From: Psychrosphaera algicola
GTDB lineage: Bacteria; Pseudomonadota; Gammaproteobacteria; Enterobacterales; Alteromonadaceae
Length of the DNA: 64,000 nucleotides
Reading direction: 5' to 3'
Assembly: GCF_028401425.1 (NCBI RefSeq)
Contig: NZ_JAQOMS010000002.1
Span: 1,364,001 to 1,428,000 of the forward strand
Below, one piece after another: positions 19,950-29,581 of this stretch. How positions within the stretch are numbered: the stretch's first letter is position 1; each line of letters starts with the position of its first letter. The position numbers were made by a program, and so were the translations under genes. The notes beneath the pieces are model-generated. The model was not told the origin of the DNA, made no database searches, and was given only the letters and a program-made list of their open reading frames with translations.

Positions 19950-20842
19950 ATGGAAAATAACAAAATAGGCAAAGTTGCTATTGTTGGTGGCACACACGGC
20001 AATGAACTTGCTGGGGTATATCTAGTTAACGAATGGTTAAATAATAAGGACTGTGAGAGGAACTCGTTTGATACTAAATTATTACTGGCAAATACCAATG
20101 CAATTTCAGCAAACCGCCGATACCAAGACGCAGATTTAAACAGGCAGTTTTCAGCAGAATCACTATCCGATTTTAGTTTAACAAATTATGAACAATCCCG
20201 AGCTAAGGCGATAAACTTACAAATTGGACCAAAACGCGATCCAAAGTCAGATTTAGTCATTGATTTACACAACACAACGTCAAATATGGGTCCAACGTTA
20301 TTGGTACCGCAAAAAGGTCGATTTTACGATCTTTTGTCGCTGTATTTAAAAAGTGTTATGCCCGAAGTTATTATTTTTCTCGACGAAGATCACAAAGAAA
20401 ATGATGAACACCATTTGTTATGTACTGTTGGACGTTATGGTGTAATTGTCGAGGTAGGTCCTGTGCCACAGGGCGTTTTAAAACACGAAGTTAACGACCA
20501 AATGGCCAGAATGACTCAACATATTTTAGATTTTGTCGAGCATTATAATAATGACAGCTTACCAACGTTACCGGCAAGTATTGAAGCATTTCGCTATTTA
20601 AAAAGTATTAAGTTACCGCTAAATTCAAAAGGTGAAAGAATCGGAATGGTACATAAACATGTTGAGGGCGGGGATTTTAAGGAATTAAAGCCTGGAGATC
20701 CCTATTTGTCTTATTTGACGGTTCCGTCAAATATTTTGATGAATCCGTATCGATGTATCCGACGTTCATCAACGAAGCTGCTTATTATGACAATAATTTG
20801 GCGATGAGTTTATGTGAAAAAGTAGAGATTACAAATTCATAA
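19950..20842 (+). CDS. Aspartoacylase-like zinc amidohydrolase (AspA/AstE family), frameshifted at the 3' end
   Basis: About 297 residues after repair. The zinc site is visible as GGTHGNELAG (H and E) with the later histidine in VIDLHNTTSNMG. DADLNRQF supplies substrate-binding residues, and VEVGPVPQGV carries the general-base glutamate. The family removes acyl groups from N-acyl-amino acids, mainly N-acetyl-aspartate. Near 20700 one C is missing (GATCCC should be GATCCCC). Repair restores PGDPLFVLFDGSVKYF and the conserved end PTFINEAAYYDNNLAM, with the stop at 20842. No pathway partners are adjacent. Confidence 0.88.
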
Positions 20843-20853
20843 AATTTAGTGAT

Positions 20854-20881
20854 AAAGCTTCAATATAGCTATTGAAGCTTT
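20854..20881. terminator. Bidirectional terminator between aspartoacylase and flgP
   Basis: AAAGCTTCAATA and TATTGAAGCTTT form a 12-bp perfect stem with a 4-base loop, between two convergent genes. The T-tract is short. Confidence 0.75.
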
Positions 20882-21343
20882 CTAATAATATTCGACCTTC
20901 TTAATTTTTCGCGGTCGGGTTTCAATTCGATATAAGTCATAAACCAGTGACATATCTAACTCTAATTCAGTTGCATAAGTATCGCCAACTGCATAGGCTT
21001 TAATCACTTTAGCACCTCTAATAACACCTTCAACTCTTGAACGCGCTTTATCATCAGACGATATTAAATTTTTCATACTTGTTTGCCCTTGAACTTGATG
21101 ACCATATACCTGTTCTGCTAGTTCACGATAGGCATCAAGCTTTGACGCTCTCATAGCCATAATGTTTTTGATCTGTTCATTATCACCCGGTTGAGCACTT
21201 ATCGGAGCGTAGCCTATAGATCGTAAAACAGGAAAATGATCTGGTTTTTCGTACTCCCAAACAACATGTTTGTCTAAAAAGCTCGAACAGGACGCAATAA
21301 AACACACCGTTAAACTCATTAACATTGCTCGTATAAACTTCAT
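20882..21343 (-). CDS. flgP: Flagellar outer-membrane lipoprotein FlgP (LPP20 family)
   Basis: Starts at MKFIRAMLMSLTV, giving a lipoprotein signal with lipobox FIASC. The conserved segment is GYAPISAQPGDNEQIKNIMAMRASKLDAYRELAEQVYG, with a later GVIRGAKVIKAY, both characteristic of the LPP20/FlgP group. In Vibrio FlgP forms an outer-membrane-associated disk around the sheathed polar flagellum. A divergent flgT lies 250 bases away; the usual partner flgO is not next to it in this window. Confidence 0.85.
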   Translation of the reverse strand: MKFIRAMLMSLTVCFIASCSSFLDKHVVWEYEKPDHFPVLRSIGYAPISAQPGDNEQIKNIMAMRASKLDAYRELAEQVYGHQVQGQTSMKNLISSDDKARSRVEGVIRGAKVIKAYAVGDTYATELELDMSLVYDLYRIETRPRKIKKVEYY

Positions 21344-21594
21344 TATTCGACTCCTACTGAAATATAAAGGCAGTTCCAATATAAACTGATGGCTCTCAAT
21401 TTCTTAAACTTCTCATTTAGTGTCCTTACCATATACAATATTTAAGCCAAAAATGTAGCCATTATAGTGTGAAGGCAATTTATTTTGAGCAAGTGGTCTA
21501 GTTATTGCTAATTTAAACCCTAAACGCAGACATCTATTGAATAAAATCGATTAAGTGACATTTTTTTGTCACTTGAAATAACCTAGTACTTTTT

Positions 21595-22776
21595 ATGAAG
21601 CTATTTACTCGTCTAGTATTACTGATGTTTACACTACCATTTTTTGCCCATGCTGAATGGTATGAGGCCACTGGACAGGCAAAAGTGCGCCATGGCGACG
21701 TACGAAGCGCAAAAAACCGAGCTGTTCAAGACGCTTTAAAGCAAGCTATGTTATTTTCAGGCGCTAATGTTTCAAGTATTCAAAAAATGTCTCACGGCCT
21801 ATTAATAGATGATCAAGTTAGCATTAATTCTGTCGGCGCTGTCAATTCTGTTGAAATTGTAGAAGAACGGCAAAGAGGTTCATTTATAAGCGTCACTATT
21901 CGCGCCGACATATTTCCTTCCGACCGCGAATGTTATGCATCAGAATTTGGCAAAAAAATCGCTATTACGCAATTTCCAATTCAACACTGGCAAGATGCAA
22001 AAGTTGGCGAAATTTATGGATTAGAAAAAGAAGTTCCTAGGCAACTAATGAAAATGTTTCAAGCCGGTGCGAATACCATTTACCCAATTGCTTGGTTTGA
22101 TAAAAAGCTAAATATAAATGCCGAATTTGAACAGCAAGGTAAGGTGAGATATCAGCTAATCGATGCTGTAGCACAAAACGCAAATGCACAATTTGTGATG
22201 TTCGGTCGCATTAGTGACATTTCCTTTGGCGATAAAACCAATTCGTTTAGTTTTTGGGAAGACGATCAGTTTGAACGATACTTTACGATGGAGTTGATCA
22301 TTGCTAACGCACTTACGCACGAAATTTTATACCAAAACAGATTCCATACGGCTGCCGACTGGACATTCGATCATAAAATGTCTGTAAACATTAGTAGCAC
22401 TCAATTTTGGAACTCAGAATACGGTCACGCCATTAAAAGACTCTTAACTGAAATAAGAGATGATATCCATAGCAATTTAAATTGCCAAAAACTGCAAAGC
22501 AAAATATCTGGAATCAAGGATGGTGAGCAAATACAGATCAACATCGGTGCAGGTCAAGGTGTTGCTATAGGTCAAGAATATCGAGTCTCTTATCGTTCTG
22601 ACACGATAGATGATTTGGGTAATCTATTAACCAATATCGTCATTAGCCCTTATAAAGTAAGAATTGTAAAAGTATACGAAAATTCAGCAATTGCTGAGTC
22701 TACAGACACCGACTTTATGAGTAATGTACAAATAAACGACATTATTGAATTGCAATCTTGGGATACAGACTGGTAA
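21595..22776 (+). CDS. flgT: Flagellar assembly protein FlgT (H-ring)
   Basis: An intact 393-residue periplasmic protein with signal peptide (LLMFTLPFFAHAEW). The N-terminal domain has EATGQAKVRHGDVRSAKNRAVQDALKQAM, typical of FlgT. The middle domain (VMFGRISDISFG) and the C-terminal ring-like domain (NIGAGQGVAIGQEYRVSYR) follow. In Vibrio FlgT builds the H ring around the L and P rings and helps install the sodium stator units, so the protein suggests a polar, probably sodium-driven flagellum. It is divergent from flgP. Confidence 0.9.
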   Translation: MKLFTRLVLLMFTLPFFAHAEWYEATGQAKVRHGDVRSAKNRAVQDALKQAMLFSGANVSSIQKMSHGLLIDDQVSINSVGAVNSVEIVEERQRGSFISVTIRADIFPSDRECYASEFGKKIAITQFPIQHWQDAKVGEIYGLEKEVPRQLMKMFQAGANTIYPIAWFDKKLNINAEFEQQGKVRYQLIDAVAQNANAQFVMFGRISDISFGDKTNSFSFWEDDQFERYFTMELIIANALTHEILYQNRFHTAADWTFDHKMSVNISSTQFWNSEYGHAIKRLLTEIRDDIHSNLNCQKLQSKISGIKDGEQIQINIGAGQGVAIGQEYRVSYRSDTIDDLGNLLTNIVISPYKVRIVKVYENSAIAESTDTDFMSNVQINDIIELQSWDTDW

Positions 22777-22878
22777 ACGCTTAAATTAATTACTTTTTCA
22801 TTAAAATTGTTTGTTTTATCAGAAATTACGATTAAGGTTATAATGAGTTAGGATGATAAATTGAGTTTGGAGCGTTTA

Positions 22879-23232
22879 ATGGCTATAGATGGTATTTCCC
22901 AAATTGATGGATTTGATACTGGACTGGGAATCAAAAATTGCATGGATGATGAGTCGCTATATTTGTCTATTGTGGGAATGTACGTGACTCAATTGAAACA
23001 AAATGTAATTGACCTTCAAGCACAATTCGATCTTTCAGACTGGGAAAGTTATGGAAAAACGTGCCATTCTATAAAAGGAGCCTCTGCCAGTGTAGGTGCT
23101 GTGAAAATTCAGCAAGAATCGTCGGTTTTAGAAGCAGCAGGAAAAAACTCAGACGAATTAACAATTTCAGATCTACATAACGAATTTTTACAAATATTAT
23201 CAACCACATACGAAGCACTCGAATCTTTGTAA
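22879..23232 (+). CDS. Hpt (histidine phosphotransfer) domain protein
   Basis: A small protein of about 117 residues consisting of one Hpt four-helix bundle. The phosphorylatable histidine is in CHSIKGASASVGA. The ATG at 22879 follows a well-placed GGAG and is preferred over an upstream TTG at 22861. Stand-alone Hpt proteins relay phosphate between hybrid kinases and response regulators. No kinase lies beside it, so its partner is encoded elsewhere. Confidence 0.82.
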   Translation: MAIDGISQIDGFDTGLGIKNCMDDESLYLSIVGMYVTQLKQNVIDLQAQFDLSDWESYGKTCHSIKGASASVGAVKIQQESSVLEAAGKNSDELTISDLHNEFLQILSTTYEALESL

Positions 23233-23389
23233 AACGTTTAGTTACTCTCAGGGGACTGACTAGAAATACATTCCCCTTTAACTGAGCAATTTCAGCCCCT
23301 TCAATTTTTTTGTTCAAAATAAATTCCCTATAAAATTTCACACCTGAGCAAATAACAAAATATGTTTTAGATTGGATATTAATCACTTA

Positions 23390-23812
23390 ATTGCGGTGGG
23401 TGTCTTTGTAATTGGATGTCTGCCGTTTGAAGTTGCAAAATATCAGTGGGTGTCAACGTTAAAAGGTCAACTTCACAATCACTTAATATCGGTGGGGTCT
23501 TTGTTATTACTTCCATGTCGTTGGATGTCTGCCGTTTGAAATTGCAAAATATCAGTGGGTGTCAACGTTAAAAGGTCAACTTCACAATCACTTAATATCG
23601 GTGGGTGTCTTTGTTATTATCTTTGTTATTGGATGTCTGCCGTTTGAAATTGCAAGATATCAGTGGGTGTCAACGTTAAAAGGCCAACTTCACAATCGCT
23701 TATTATCGGTGGGTGTCTTTGTTATGTTTATCGGTGGGTGTCTTTGTTATGTTTCGCTTCACAATCGCTTATTATCGGTGGGTGTCTTTGTTATGGGATG
23801 TCAATTTAACAT
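23390..23812. repeat. Repeat cluster C: GTGGGTGTC-core repeats with long filler
   Basis: GTGGGTGTC cores alternate with two fillers. One contains GGATGTCTGCCGTTTGAAATT, then GCAAAATATCA. The other contains AACGTTAAAAGGTCAACTTC then ACAATCACTTAATATCG. Three long units of about 115 bases are followed by three short ones ending in CTTTGTTATG. The core is in the opposite orientation to clusters A, D, E and F. The array lies between the Hpt gene and the nirB regulatory region. Confidence 0.93.
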
Positions 23813-23962
23813 TTAATAAACACCCTTCGCTAGGCATGTAAACTTAACTATTTACCTGTCAACAACGCAAGTTCCATTACCCGATCCATACCTTTTAATC
23901 AAAATACACGAACAAACATGAGATGGCAGTATGCATGGTAATAGTGAGAAAAATTCAAAATT

Positions 23963-23979
23963 TGCACAAACTCAGTGCG
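23963..23979. promoter_or_regulatory. Candidate NtrC site upstream of nirB
   Basis: TGCACAAACTCAGTGCG contains GCAC-N7-GTGC, the spacing of the NtrC consensus TGCACC-N5-GGTGCA. It lies about 110 bases upstream of the sigma-54 element at 24086, a normal enhancer distance. The outer bases of the consensus are imperfect. Confidence 0.5.
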
Positions 23980-24085
23980 TGCAAGCACAAGCTTATTTTA
24001 CATTCAAAATCCCCACAAAAACAAATGACGATACAAAACAGTAACTTACAAACAAAAAGCCCATGAATTTCCCTTAATTTTGTGT

Positions 24086-24101
24086 TGGTATTCTACTTGC
24101 A
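24086..24101 (+). promoter_or_regulatory. Sigma-54 promoter of nirBD
   Basis: TGGTATTCTACTTGCA has TGG and TTGCA at the exact spacing of the -24/-12 consensus (TGGCAC-N5-TTGCA). Transcription would start near 24113, leaving a leader of about 150 bases before nirB. Confidence 0.7.
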
Positions 24102-24124
24102 GTACCCAAGTCATCAAAACATAA

Positions 24125-24192
24125 AGGCTCATGCCTGCTTCGCTAGAAGCCAGAAGAAATTCTGATACCAATGAAGGTGGTCAAATCTGACC
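24125..24192 (+). other. Structured nirB leader: three abutting hairpins plus a fourth
   Basis: AGGC/GCCT (24125-24136), GCTTC/GAAGC (24137-24150) and CAGAA/TTCTG (24151-24164), all with tetraloops, follow one another with no gap. GGTCA/TGACC at 24179-24192 also has a tetraloop. The leader lacks a T-tract terminator and lacks the hexaloops seen in the nrtA and nasA leaders. Its function is unknown. Confidence 0.55.
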
Positions 24193-24264
24193 GGTAGTTT
24201 CAACGACGAAATTACAACGCTCTGTCTAGCTTTACTAAATTCTAAAATTAATAAAGGTTTCATT

Positions 24265-26821
24265 ATGGGACAGCAAAAACTGATCGTCGTCGGCAATGGT
24301 ATGGTGGGTCACAAATTCATTGAATCACTCATCGAACATCCAGACTATAAAAACTTCCACATCACAACATTTTCAGAAGAACCGCGTTTAGCTTATGACC
24401 GTGTGCAATTATCTTCATATTTTGAAGGTAAAACCGCAGACGATTTGATGTTAACGTCAGAAGATTATTACGATGAACACGGCGTTCAATTTATCATAAA
24501 AGACAAAATTGTCAGTATCGATAAAGCAGCCAAAACCGTTGTTACTGAAAGTGGTCGCAGCGAGTCTTATGACAAACTGATCCTAGCAACCGGCTCTTTT
24601 CCGTTTGTCCCCCTATTCCTGGAGGCGACGGCGAACACTGTCTTGTATACCGAACAATTGAAGACTTAGAGGCAATTACAGCTTCAGCTGGCCAGAGTAA
24701 ATCTGCTGTCGTTATTGGTGGCGGTCTATTGGGTCTTGAATGTGCTAAAGCACTTGTTAACTTAAACTTAGAATCTCATGTTGTTGAATTTGCGCCTCGC
24801 TTAATGGCAGTTCAATTAGATGAAGGTGGCGGTACTCTACTTCGTTCTAAAATTGAAGCTATGGGGGTTCATGTCCACACGGAAAAGAATACAAAAGAAA
24901 TCGTTCCCGGTGAAACAAGTCGCTACCGTATGAACTTTGCTGATGGGACTCATGTTGAAACCGACATGATTGTTTTCTCTGCTGGTATTCGTCCTCAGGA
25001 TGAACTTGCTCGAAGTTCAGACATTGAAGTTGGTGAACGCGGTGGTATTGTCATCAACGACCAATGTTTAACGTCTAACAAAGATATCTACGCAATAGGC
25101 GAATGTGCGTTATGGAGCGGACGTATTTTTGGTCTTGTGGCGTCTGACTATACAATGGCAAAAGCAGCTGTTTCTCATTTAACCGGTGGAGACGTTACTT
25201 TTACCGGCGCTGATATGAGTACAAAATTAAAATTAATGGGTGTTGATGTTGCCAGTATTGGTGACGCGCATGCTCGAACTGAAGGCGCTCAAACTTACAC
25301 TTACATTAACGACGCTGAAGGCATTTATAAACGCCTTATTGTATCAAACGATAAATCCACACTATTAGGGGCTGTTTTAGTTGGCGACACTGAGGCGTAC
25401 GGTACGTTGTTGCCAATGATGCTGGAAAAAATGCAACTCCCTGAAGCACCCGAGGTTTTCATATTACCTGCCATTGATGGTGAAGCAGGCAGTGCACTTG
25501 GCGTTAATGCCCTACCTGATTCCGCACAAATTTGCTCATGTCATGACGTTTCAAAAGGCGATTTAATTGAAGCAATACAAGCAGGAGCAACAGATTTACC
25601 AAGCTTAAAAAGCTGTACTAAAGCGGGGACTGGTTGTGGCGGTTGTACAGCAATGGTTGGTAAGGTTTTAAATGCCGAACTTGAAAAAATGGGCGTTGAG
25701 GTTAATAACAACCTTTGTGAACATTTTGAATATTCTCGACAAGAATTGTTCGACATTATTCGTGCTAAAAGCATCAAAACGTTTGACCAGCTAATTGAAG
25801 AAGTAGGTTCAGGCTCTGGCTGTATGACGTGTAAACCTGCGGTAGGCTCTATGTTAGCGACTCATTGGAATGAATATATCCTTTCCGATGACAATATCCA
25901 ATTACAAGATACCAACGATATATTCTTAGCCAACATGCAAAAAGACGGCACATATTCCGTTGTTCCAAGAATTGCAGCGGGTGAAATTACCCCACAAGGC
26001 CTAATGAAGTTAGGTGAAATTGGCGTTAAATACGACCTTTATACTAAAATTACCGGCGGACAAAGAATTGACTTTTTGGCGCACAACTACACGAACTCCC
26101 ATTAATTTGGGATGAATTGGTTGAAGCCGGATTTGAAACCGGTCATGCCTATGGCAAATCTTTACGTACTGTTAAATCTTGTGTCGGAAGTACTTGGTGT
26201 CGTTTCGGTATGATGGATTCTGTTTCCATGGCTGTTAACTTGGAAATGCGATACAAGGGTTTACGTTCTCCACATAAACTAAAAATGGGCGTTTCAGGCT
26301 GTACGAGAGAATGTGCTGAAGCGCAAAGCAAAGACATTGGGATCATCGCAACAGATAAAGGTTGGAACCTATATGTATGTGGTAACGGCGGTATGAAACC
26401 TAGACACGCCGATTTATTCGCATCCGATTTAGATGATGCAACGCTAATAAAATATGTTGACCGAATTCTAATGTTCTATTGTCAGACAGCTGACCGCTTA
26501 CAACGTACATCAGTCTGGATGGATAATATGGAAGGTGGTTTAGCGTATCTGAAATCAGTAGTCGTAGACGACAAACTCAATATTTGTGCTGATCTAGAAG
26601 CAAGCATGGAGCGTATTGTCGACACCTACGAATGTGAGTGGAAGAAAACACTCAACAACCCCGAACGTCTAAAACGATTTGCTCATTTTATTAACTCTGA
26701 AGCGACCGATGACCGTTTAGTTTATGAAGCTGACCGTGGTCAAAATAAGGCTCGCATCGCCTCTCCTGAACGAATTGCTAAAGCAAAAGGCAATGAAATT
26801 TCAGCGTTAGAAGTAGAATAA
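24265..26821 (+). CDS. nirB: Assimilatory NAD(P)H nitrite reductase large subunit (two frameshifts)
   Basis: A cytoplasmic enzyme that reduces nitrite to ammonium. Domains in order are FAD/NAD(P)H oxidoreductase (GNGMVGHKFIESL; second nucleotide motif GGGLLGLECAKAL), a BFD-like [2Fe-2S] region (CSCHDVSKGDLIEAI ... CTKAGTGCGGC), and ferredoxin-like and siroheme/[4Fe-4S] halves (SCVGSTWCRFG ... SGCTRECAEAQSKD). The frame breaks near 24620 (five C for six) and near 26075 (five T for six); both repairs restore conserved sequence (VPPIPGGDG and FFGAQLHELP). The repaired length of about 853 residues is normal. AAAGG precedes the start, and nirD follows at 11 bases. Confidence 0.95.
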
Positions 26822-26832
26822 GGAACACAATA

Positions 26833-27162
26833 ATGACGGAAGTAATTTGGGAAACAATTTGCAATGTCTCAGACATAAACAAAAACACTGGTGTGTGTGC
26901 ACTCCATAATGGTGAACAAATAGCAATTTTTAAAGTCGGTAAATACGACGATCTTTTTGCAATTCAAAATTACGACCCAATTGGCAAGGCTAATGTTTTG
27001 TCTAGAGGAATTGTTGGTGATATTGAAGGTAAAATTGTAATTGCATCACCTTTGTATAAGCAACAATATTGTCTAATGACAGGTCGATGTATAGAAGAAG
27101 AATTAGAACTAAAAACCTACCAAGTTCGCAGTCACGATGGACAAGTTCAACTCCGTGTTTAA
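26833..27162 (+). CDS. nirD: Nitrite reductase small subunit
   Basis: An intact 109-residue Rieske-like protein of the NirD type. Recognisable segments are GVCALHNGEQIAIFKV, LFAIQNYDPIGKANVLSRGIVGD and ASPLYKQQYCLMTGRC. As is usual for NirD, the full Rieske Cys/His cluster ligands are not conserved. AAGGAACAC before the ATG is a good ribosome binding site. It forms an operon with nirB and ends at a strong terminator. Confidence 0.93.
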   Translation: MTEVIWETICNVSDINKNTGVCALHNGEQIAIFKVGKYDDLFAIQNYDPIGKANVLSRGIVGDIEGKIVIASPLYKQQYCLMTGRCIEEELELKTYQVRSHDGQVQLRV

Positions 27163-27185
27163 ACGATAACATCTAACGAAAGCAT

Positions 27186-27214
27186 AAGGCCAACGCGACG
27201 TTGGCCTTTTTTAT
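27186..27214 (+). terminator. Intrinsic terminator of nirBD
   Basis: AAGGCCAACG and CGTTGGCCTT pair perfectly around CGA and are followed by TTTTTT. Confidence 0.95.
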
Positions 27215-27226
27215 AGAAAAAATGCA

Positions 27227-27408
27227 TCATTCTTCTTGATAAAACCACATTGAAAGTCCTTGTAAAAAAATAATGATACTGGGTAGACAAATAATTGGAA
27301 CAACAACAAGATACCCAATTAGTGGAAGCTCAATAAAAAAGTTAATCCAAAATGATGCAAATAATCCAGCTACACCAATCAGTACATTAATCATTCTTGT
27401 TTTTTCAT
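27227..27408 (-). CDS. Small membrane protein of about 60 residues (frameshifted at the start)
   Basis: A minus-strand frame gives two hydrophobic helices (VLIGVAGLFASFWINFFI and LIGYLVVVPIICLPSIIIFLQ) and ends in GLSMWFYQEE. The likely start at 27408 follows GAGGG. It reads MKKTRMINVL if one A is added to a six-A run; otherwise translation starts at 27394. I recognise no family. It is convergent with nirD and shares its terminator region. Confidence 0.5.
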
Positions 27409-27536
27409 ATCAAATCCCTCTTTATTTTCAGTCTACCCACTTTAACTTTTTGACTTTCGCAGATTAAGTGTCATTATTGACTTAAAACAGGCTAATAGTG
27501 ACAATCCAATTATTGTTAAATTAGGCGGAGGATATT

Positions 27537-28540
27537 GTGAAAAATATTGTATTATTTGCGGCAGATGGCGCGATGGCTTCTCAACTAACTGGCATCATTG
27601 ATTTTTTATGATCTGCAATCGATTTTGGCAAGTCACAAACAATCAAGATACCGATCTATTTACGGTCAACGTAATATCACCAAATGGAAATAATATTACT
27701 TGTGATGGCGGAATAGTCATTAACGCCACTTCGCTAAAAAATGTCGCTCTACCTTCAGCAGCTGTTATTGTTGGCGGTGTTTCTTATGACGATAAAACAC
27801 TTACTAAATACTTAACAAAAATTTTCCCACTAAAACAAGATATTCTAAAGTGTGAAAAAATGCAGTTCCAATAGCAACGTTTTGCAGTTCCACCTTTATT
27901 GCAGCTGAATTTGGCTTACTCAATGGAAAAAGGCAACGACAGTTTGGTGGCTAGTCAAAATATTTACTCAAAAATATCCACAAGTTACTCTCCAGTTAGA
28001 TGAATTAGTGGTTAGAGATAAAGCAATTTTTACTGCTGGGGCAACAACATCTTATTTAAGTTTGTGTTTAAAGCTAGTGGAGGAGTTATTTGATGGTCAA
28101 CTTGCTGATCAAATATCTCGTCTTATGTTAATTGACCCAAACCGTTGTTCACAGCGCCCGTTTATGTTGCTAGATTTACCTGAGCGTCATCATGATGATC
28201 TAATCAAAAAATCCAACAATGGATGATCCAAAACCTTTCTCAACCAATTAGCCTTGATTTACTTGCAGACAAATTTGCCACAACGAAGCGAACTCTAATA
28301 AGACGATTCAAAAAGGTACTAAATGATACCCCTATGAATTATTTACAAAAAATTAGAGTCGAGAGTGCAAAACGTTTATTGGAATGCAGTGGATTATCAT
28401 TGGAACAAATCGTTTTAAAAGTCGGATATGAAGATGTTAGTTCTTTTAGAAAACTTTTTGTGGAATTAGTTGAATTAACACCAAGGGAATACAGAGAACG
28501 TTTTCAACAAAGTATAAATGCAAATATTATTGAGGGTTAA
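27537..28540 (+). CDS. GlxA-type transcription regulator (DJ-1/PfpI + AraC HTH), multiply frameshifted
   Basis: A GTG start follows GGCGGAGGATATT. The N-terminal half (IVLFAADGAMASQLTGIIDFF, then SAAVIVGGVSYD and PIATFCSSTFIAAEFGLL) is a DJ-1/PfpI amidotransferase-like sensor with a cysteine at the nucleophile position. The C-terminal half is an AraC-type double helix-turn-helix (PISLDLLADKFATTKRTLIRRFKKVLNDTP ... LEQIVLKVGYEDVSSFRKLF). Four single-base losses in T or A runs (near 27608, 27858, 27930, 28210) break it; all repairs restore family sequence. It lies between nirD and nrtA and may regulate nitrogen genes, which is an inference from position. Confidence 0.8.
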
Positions 28541-28584
28541 TCTAGATAATAAACTGGGCCAGATCCTCGATAAGCTTATTCGAT

Positions 28585-29150
28585 ATAACGCAGACACCCA
28601 CAGAAAAAATAAAGCAGACACCCACTGCAATTGTGCCTGCCACCTCCAGAATAAAATAACGTAGACACCCACCGCAATTTTACCTGCCACCTTCAGAAAA
28701 AATAACGCTGACACCCACCGTAATTTTACTTGCCAACTCCAGAACAAAATAACGTAGACACCCACTGCAATTGTGCCTGTCAACTCCAGAATAAAATAAC
28801 GTAGACACCCATCGCTATTTTCCCTGCCAACTCCAGAACAAAATAACGCAGACACCCACCGCTATTTTCCCTGCCAACTCCAGAACAAAATAACGTAGAC
28901 ACCCACTGCAATTGTTCCTGCCAACTCCAGAAAAAATAACGTAGACACCCACCGCTATTTTACCTTCCACCTCCAGAAAAAATAACGAAGACACCCACCG
29001 TAATTTTACCTGCCACCTCCAGAAAAAATAACGTAGACACCCACCGTAATTTTACCTGCCACCTCCAGAAATAACGCGGACACCCATCGCTATTTTACCT
29101 TCCACCCCCAGAATAAAATAACGAAAGTACACACCCACCGCTGTTTTATC
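28585..29150. repeat. Repeat cluster D: 13 copies of the GACACCCAC-core repeat, 44-48-bp period
   Basis: Cores begin near 28592, 28617, 28663, 28709, 28757, 28803, 28851, 28899, 28943, 28989, 29035, 29079 and 29130. Filler is mostly CGCTATTTTACCTGCCACCT then CCAGAAAAAATAACGTA, with CTGCAATTGTGCCTG as a variant. Ten spacings are 44-48 bases; the first unit is short. The array lies between the GlxA-type regulator and the nrt promoter. Confidence 0.96.
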
Positions 29151-29376
29151 TTCAGAGTTCTAAAAACTCTAAACCGCATCGCAGTAACGTGGTCAAACCG
29201 CGCTTCAGAATATACATCACAATCATTCACGCATTAAGTTAATTTAACTAACGCATTGATTTGAATGACTATTTCCGTGCGTTAATGATTCATATTTGTG
29301 CAACCCAGTCTATTTCTATAGGGATAACAACTAAAGCATTAAGATAACATGCTGTATTAAAAGGATTAATAATAAT

Positions 29377-29392
29377 TGGCACTTATAATGCA
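29377..29392 (+). promoter_or_regulatory. Sigma-54 promoter of nrtABC
   Basis: TGGCACTTATAATGCA matches TGGCAC-N5-TTGCA at all but one position with correct spacing. The predicted start near 29403 lies 8 bases before the first leader hairpin. Confidence 0.85.
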
Positions 29393-29410
29393 ATATTTAG
29401 AGAAATAAAT

Positions 29411-29495
29411 CGCTTTCAGTGCTGGAAGTGAATACAGGCAAAGCAGCCACCGCTACGTTTAGATCTAACGAATCTAAATGTGCGGTGGTTTTTTT
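29411..29495 (+). promoter_or_regulatory. ANTAR-type antitermination leader and terminator upstream of nrtA
   Basis: P1 (29411-29430) is a 7-bp stem closing hexaloop AGTGCT. P2 (29437-29448) is GGC/GCC closing hexaloop AAAGCA. Both loops have A at position 1 and G at position 4, the ANTAR-recognised pattern. The 3' strand of P2 overlaps the 5' strand of an intrinsic terminator (29447-29488; CCACCGC/GCGGTGG plus TTTAGAT pairing) followed by seven T. Binding of NasT would favour P1/P2 over the terminator. P2's stem is only 3 bp. Confidence 0.75.
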
Positions 29496-29581
29496 GCCTT
29501 TAAAAAAGTTTTCAAACAACTCAATAACTAAACAAATCGCTCTGAAAGACCAATAAAACCAGAACAACTGTGGGATAAAAA

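Noticed and set aside
21523..21540. AACGCAGACATCTATTG upstream of flgT, similar to the repeat core
   Set aside because: A single degenerate match with several mismatches; too weak to call a solo copy.
23559..23816. Open frame of about 85 codons across cluster C
   Set aside because: It consists of repeat units and is open only because of the repetition.
24125..24192. ANTAR leader upstream of nirB
   Set aside because: The hairpins have tetraloops instead of hexaloops and no terminator follows, so the nrtA/nasA model does not apply.
24265..26821. nirB as three separate genes
   Set aside because: Single-base repairs in C and T runs restore a standard-length NirB with all cofactor motifs in order.
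28475..28855. Minus-strand frame across cluster D overlapping the end of the GlxA-type gene
   Set aside because: It repeats the same translated unit and overlaps a well-supported gene.
28585..29150. CRISPR array
   Set aside because: The sequence between the conserved cores is itself nearly identical from unit to unit, so there are no unique spacers, and no cas gene is present in the window.
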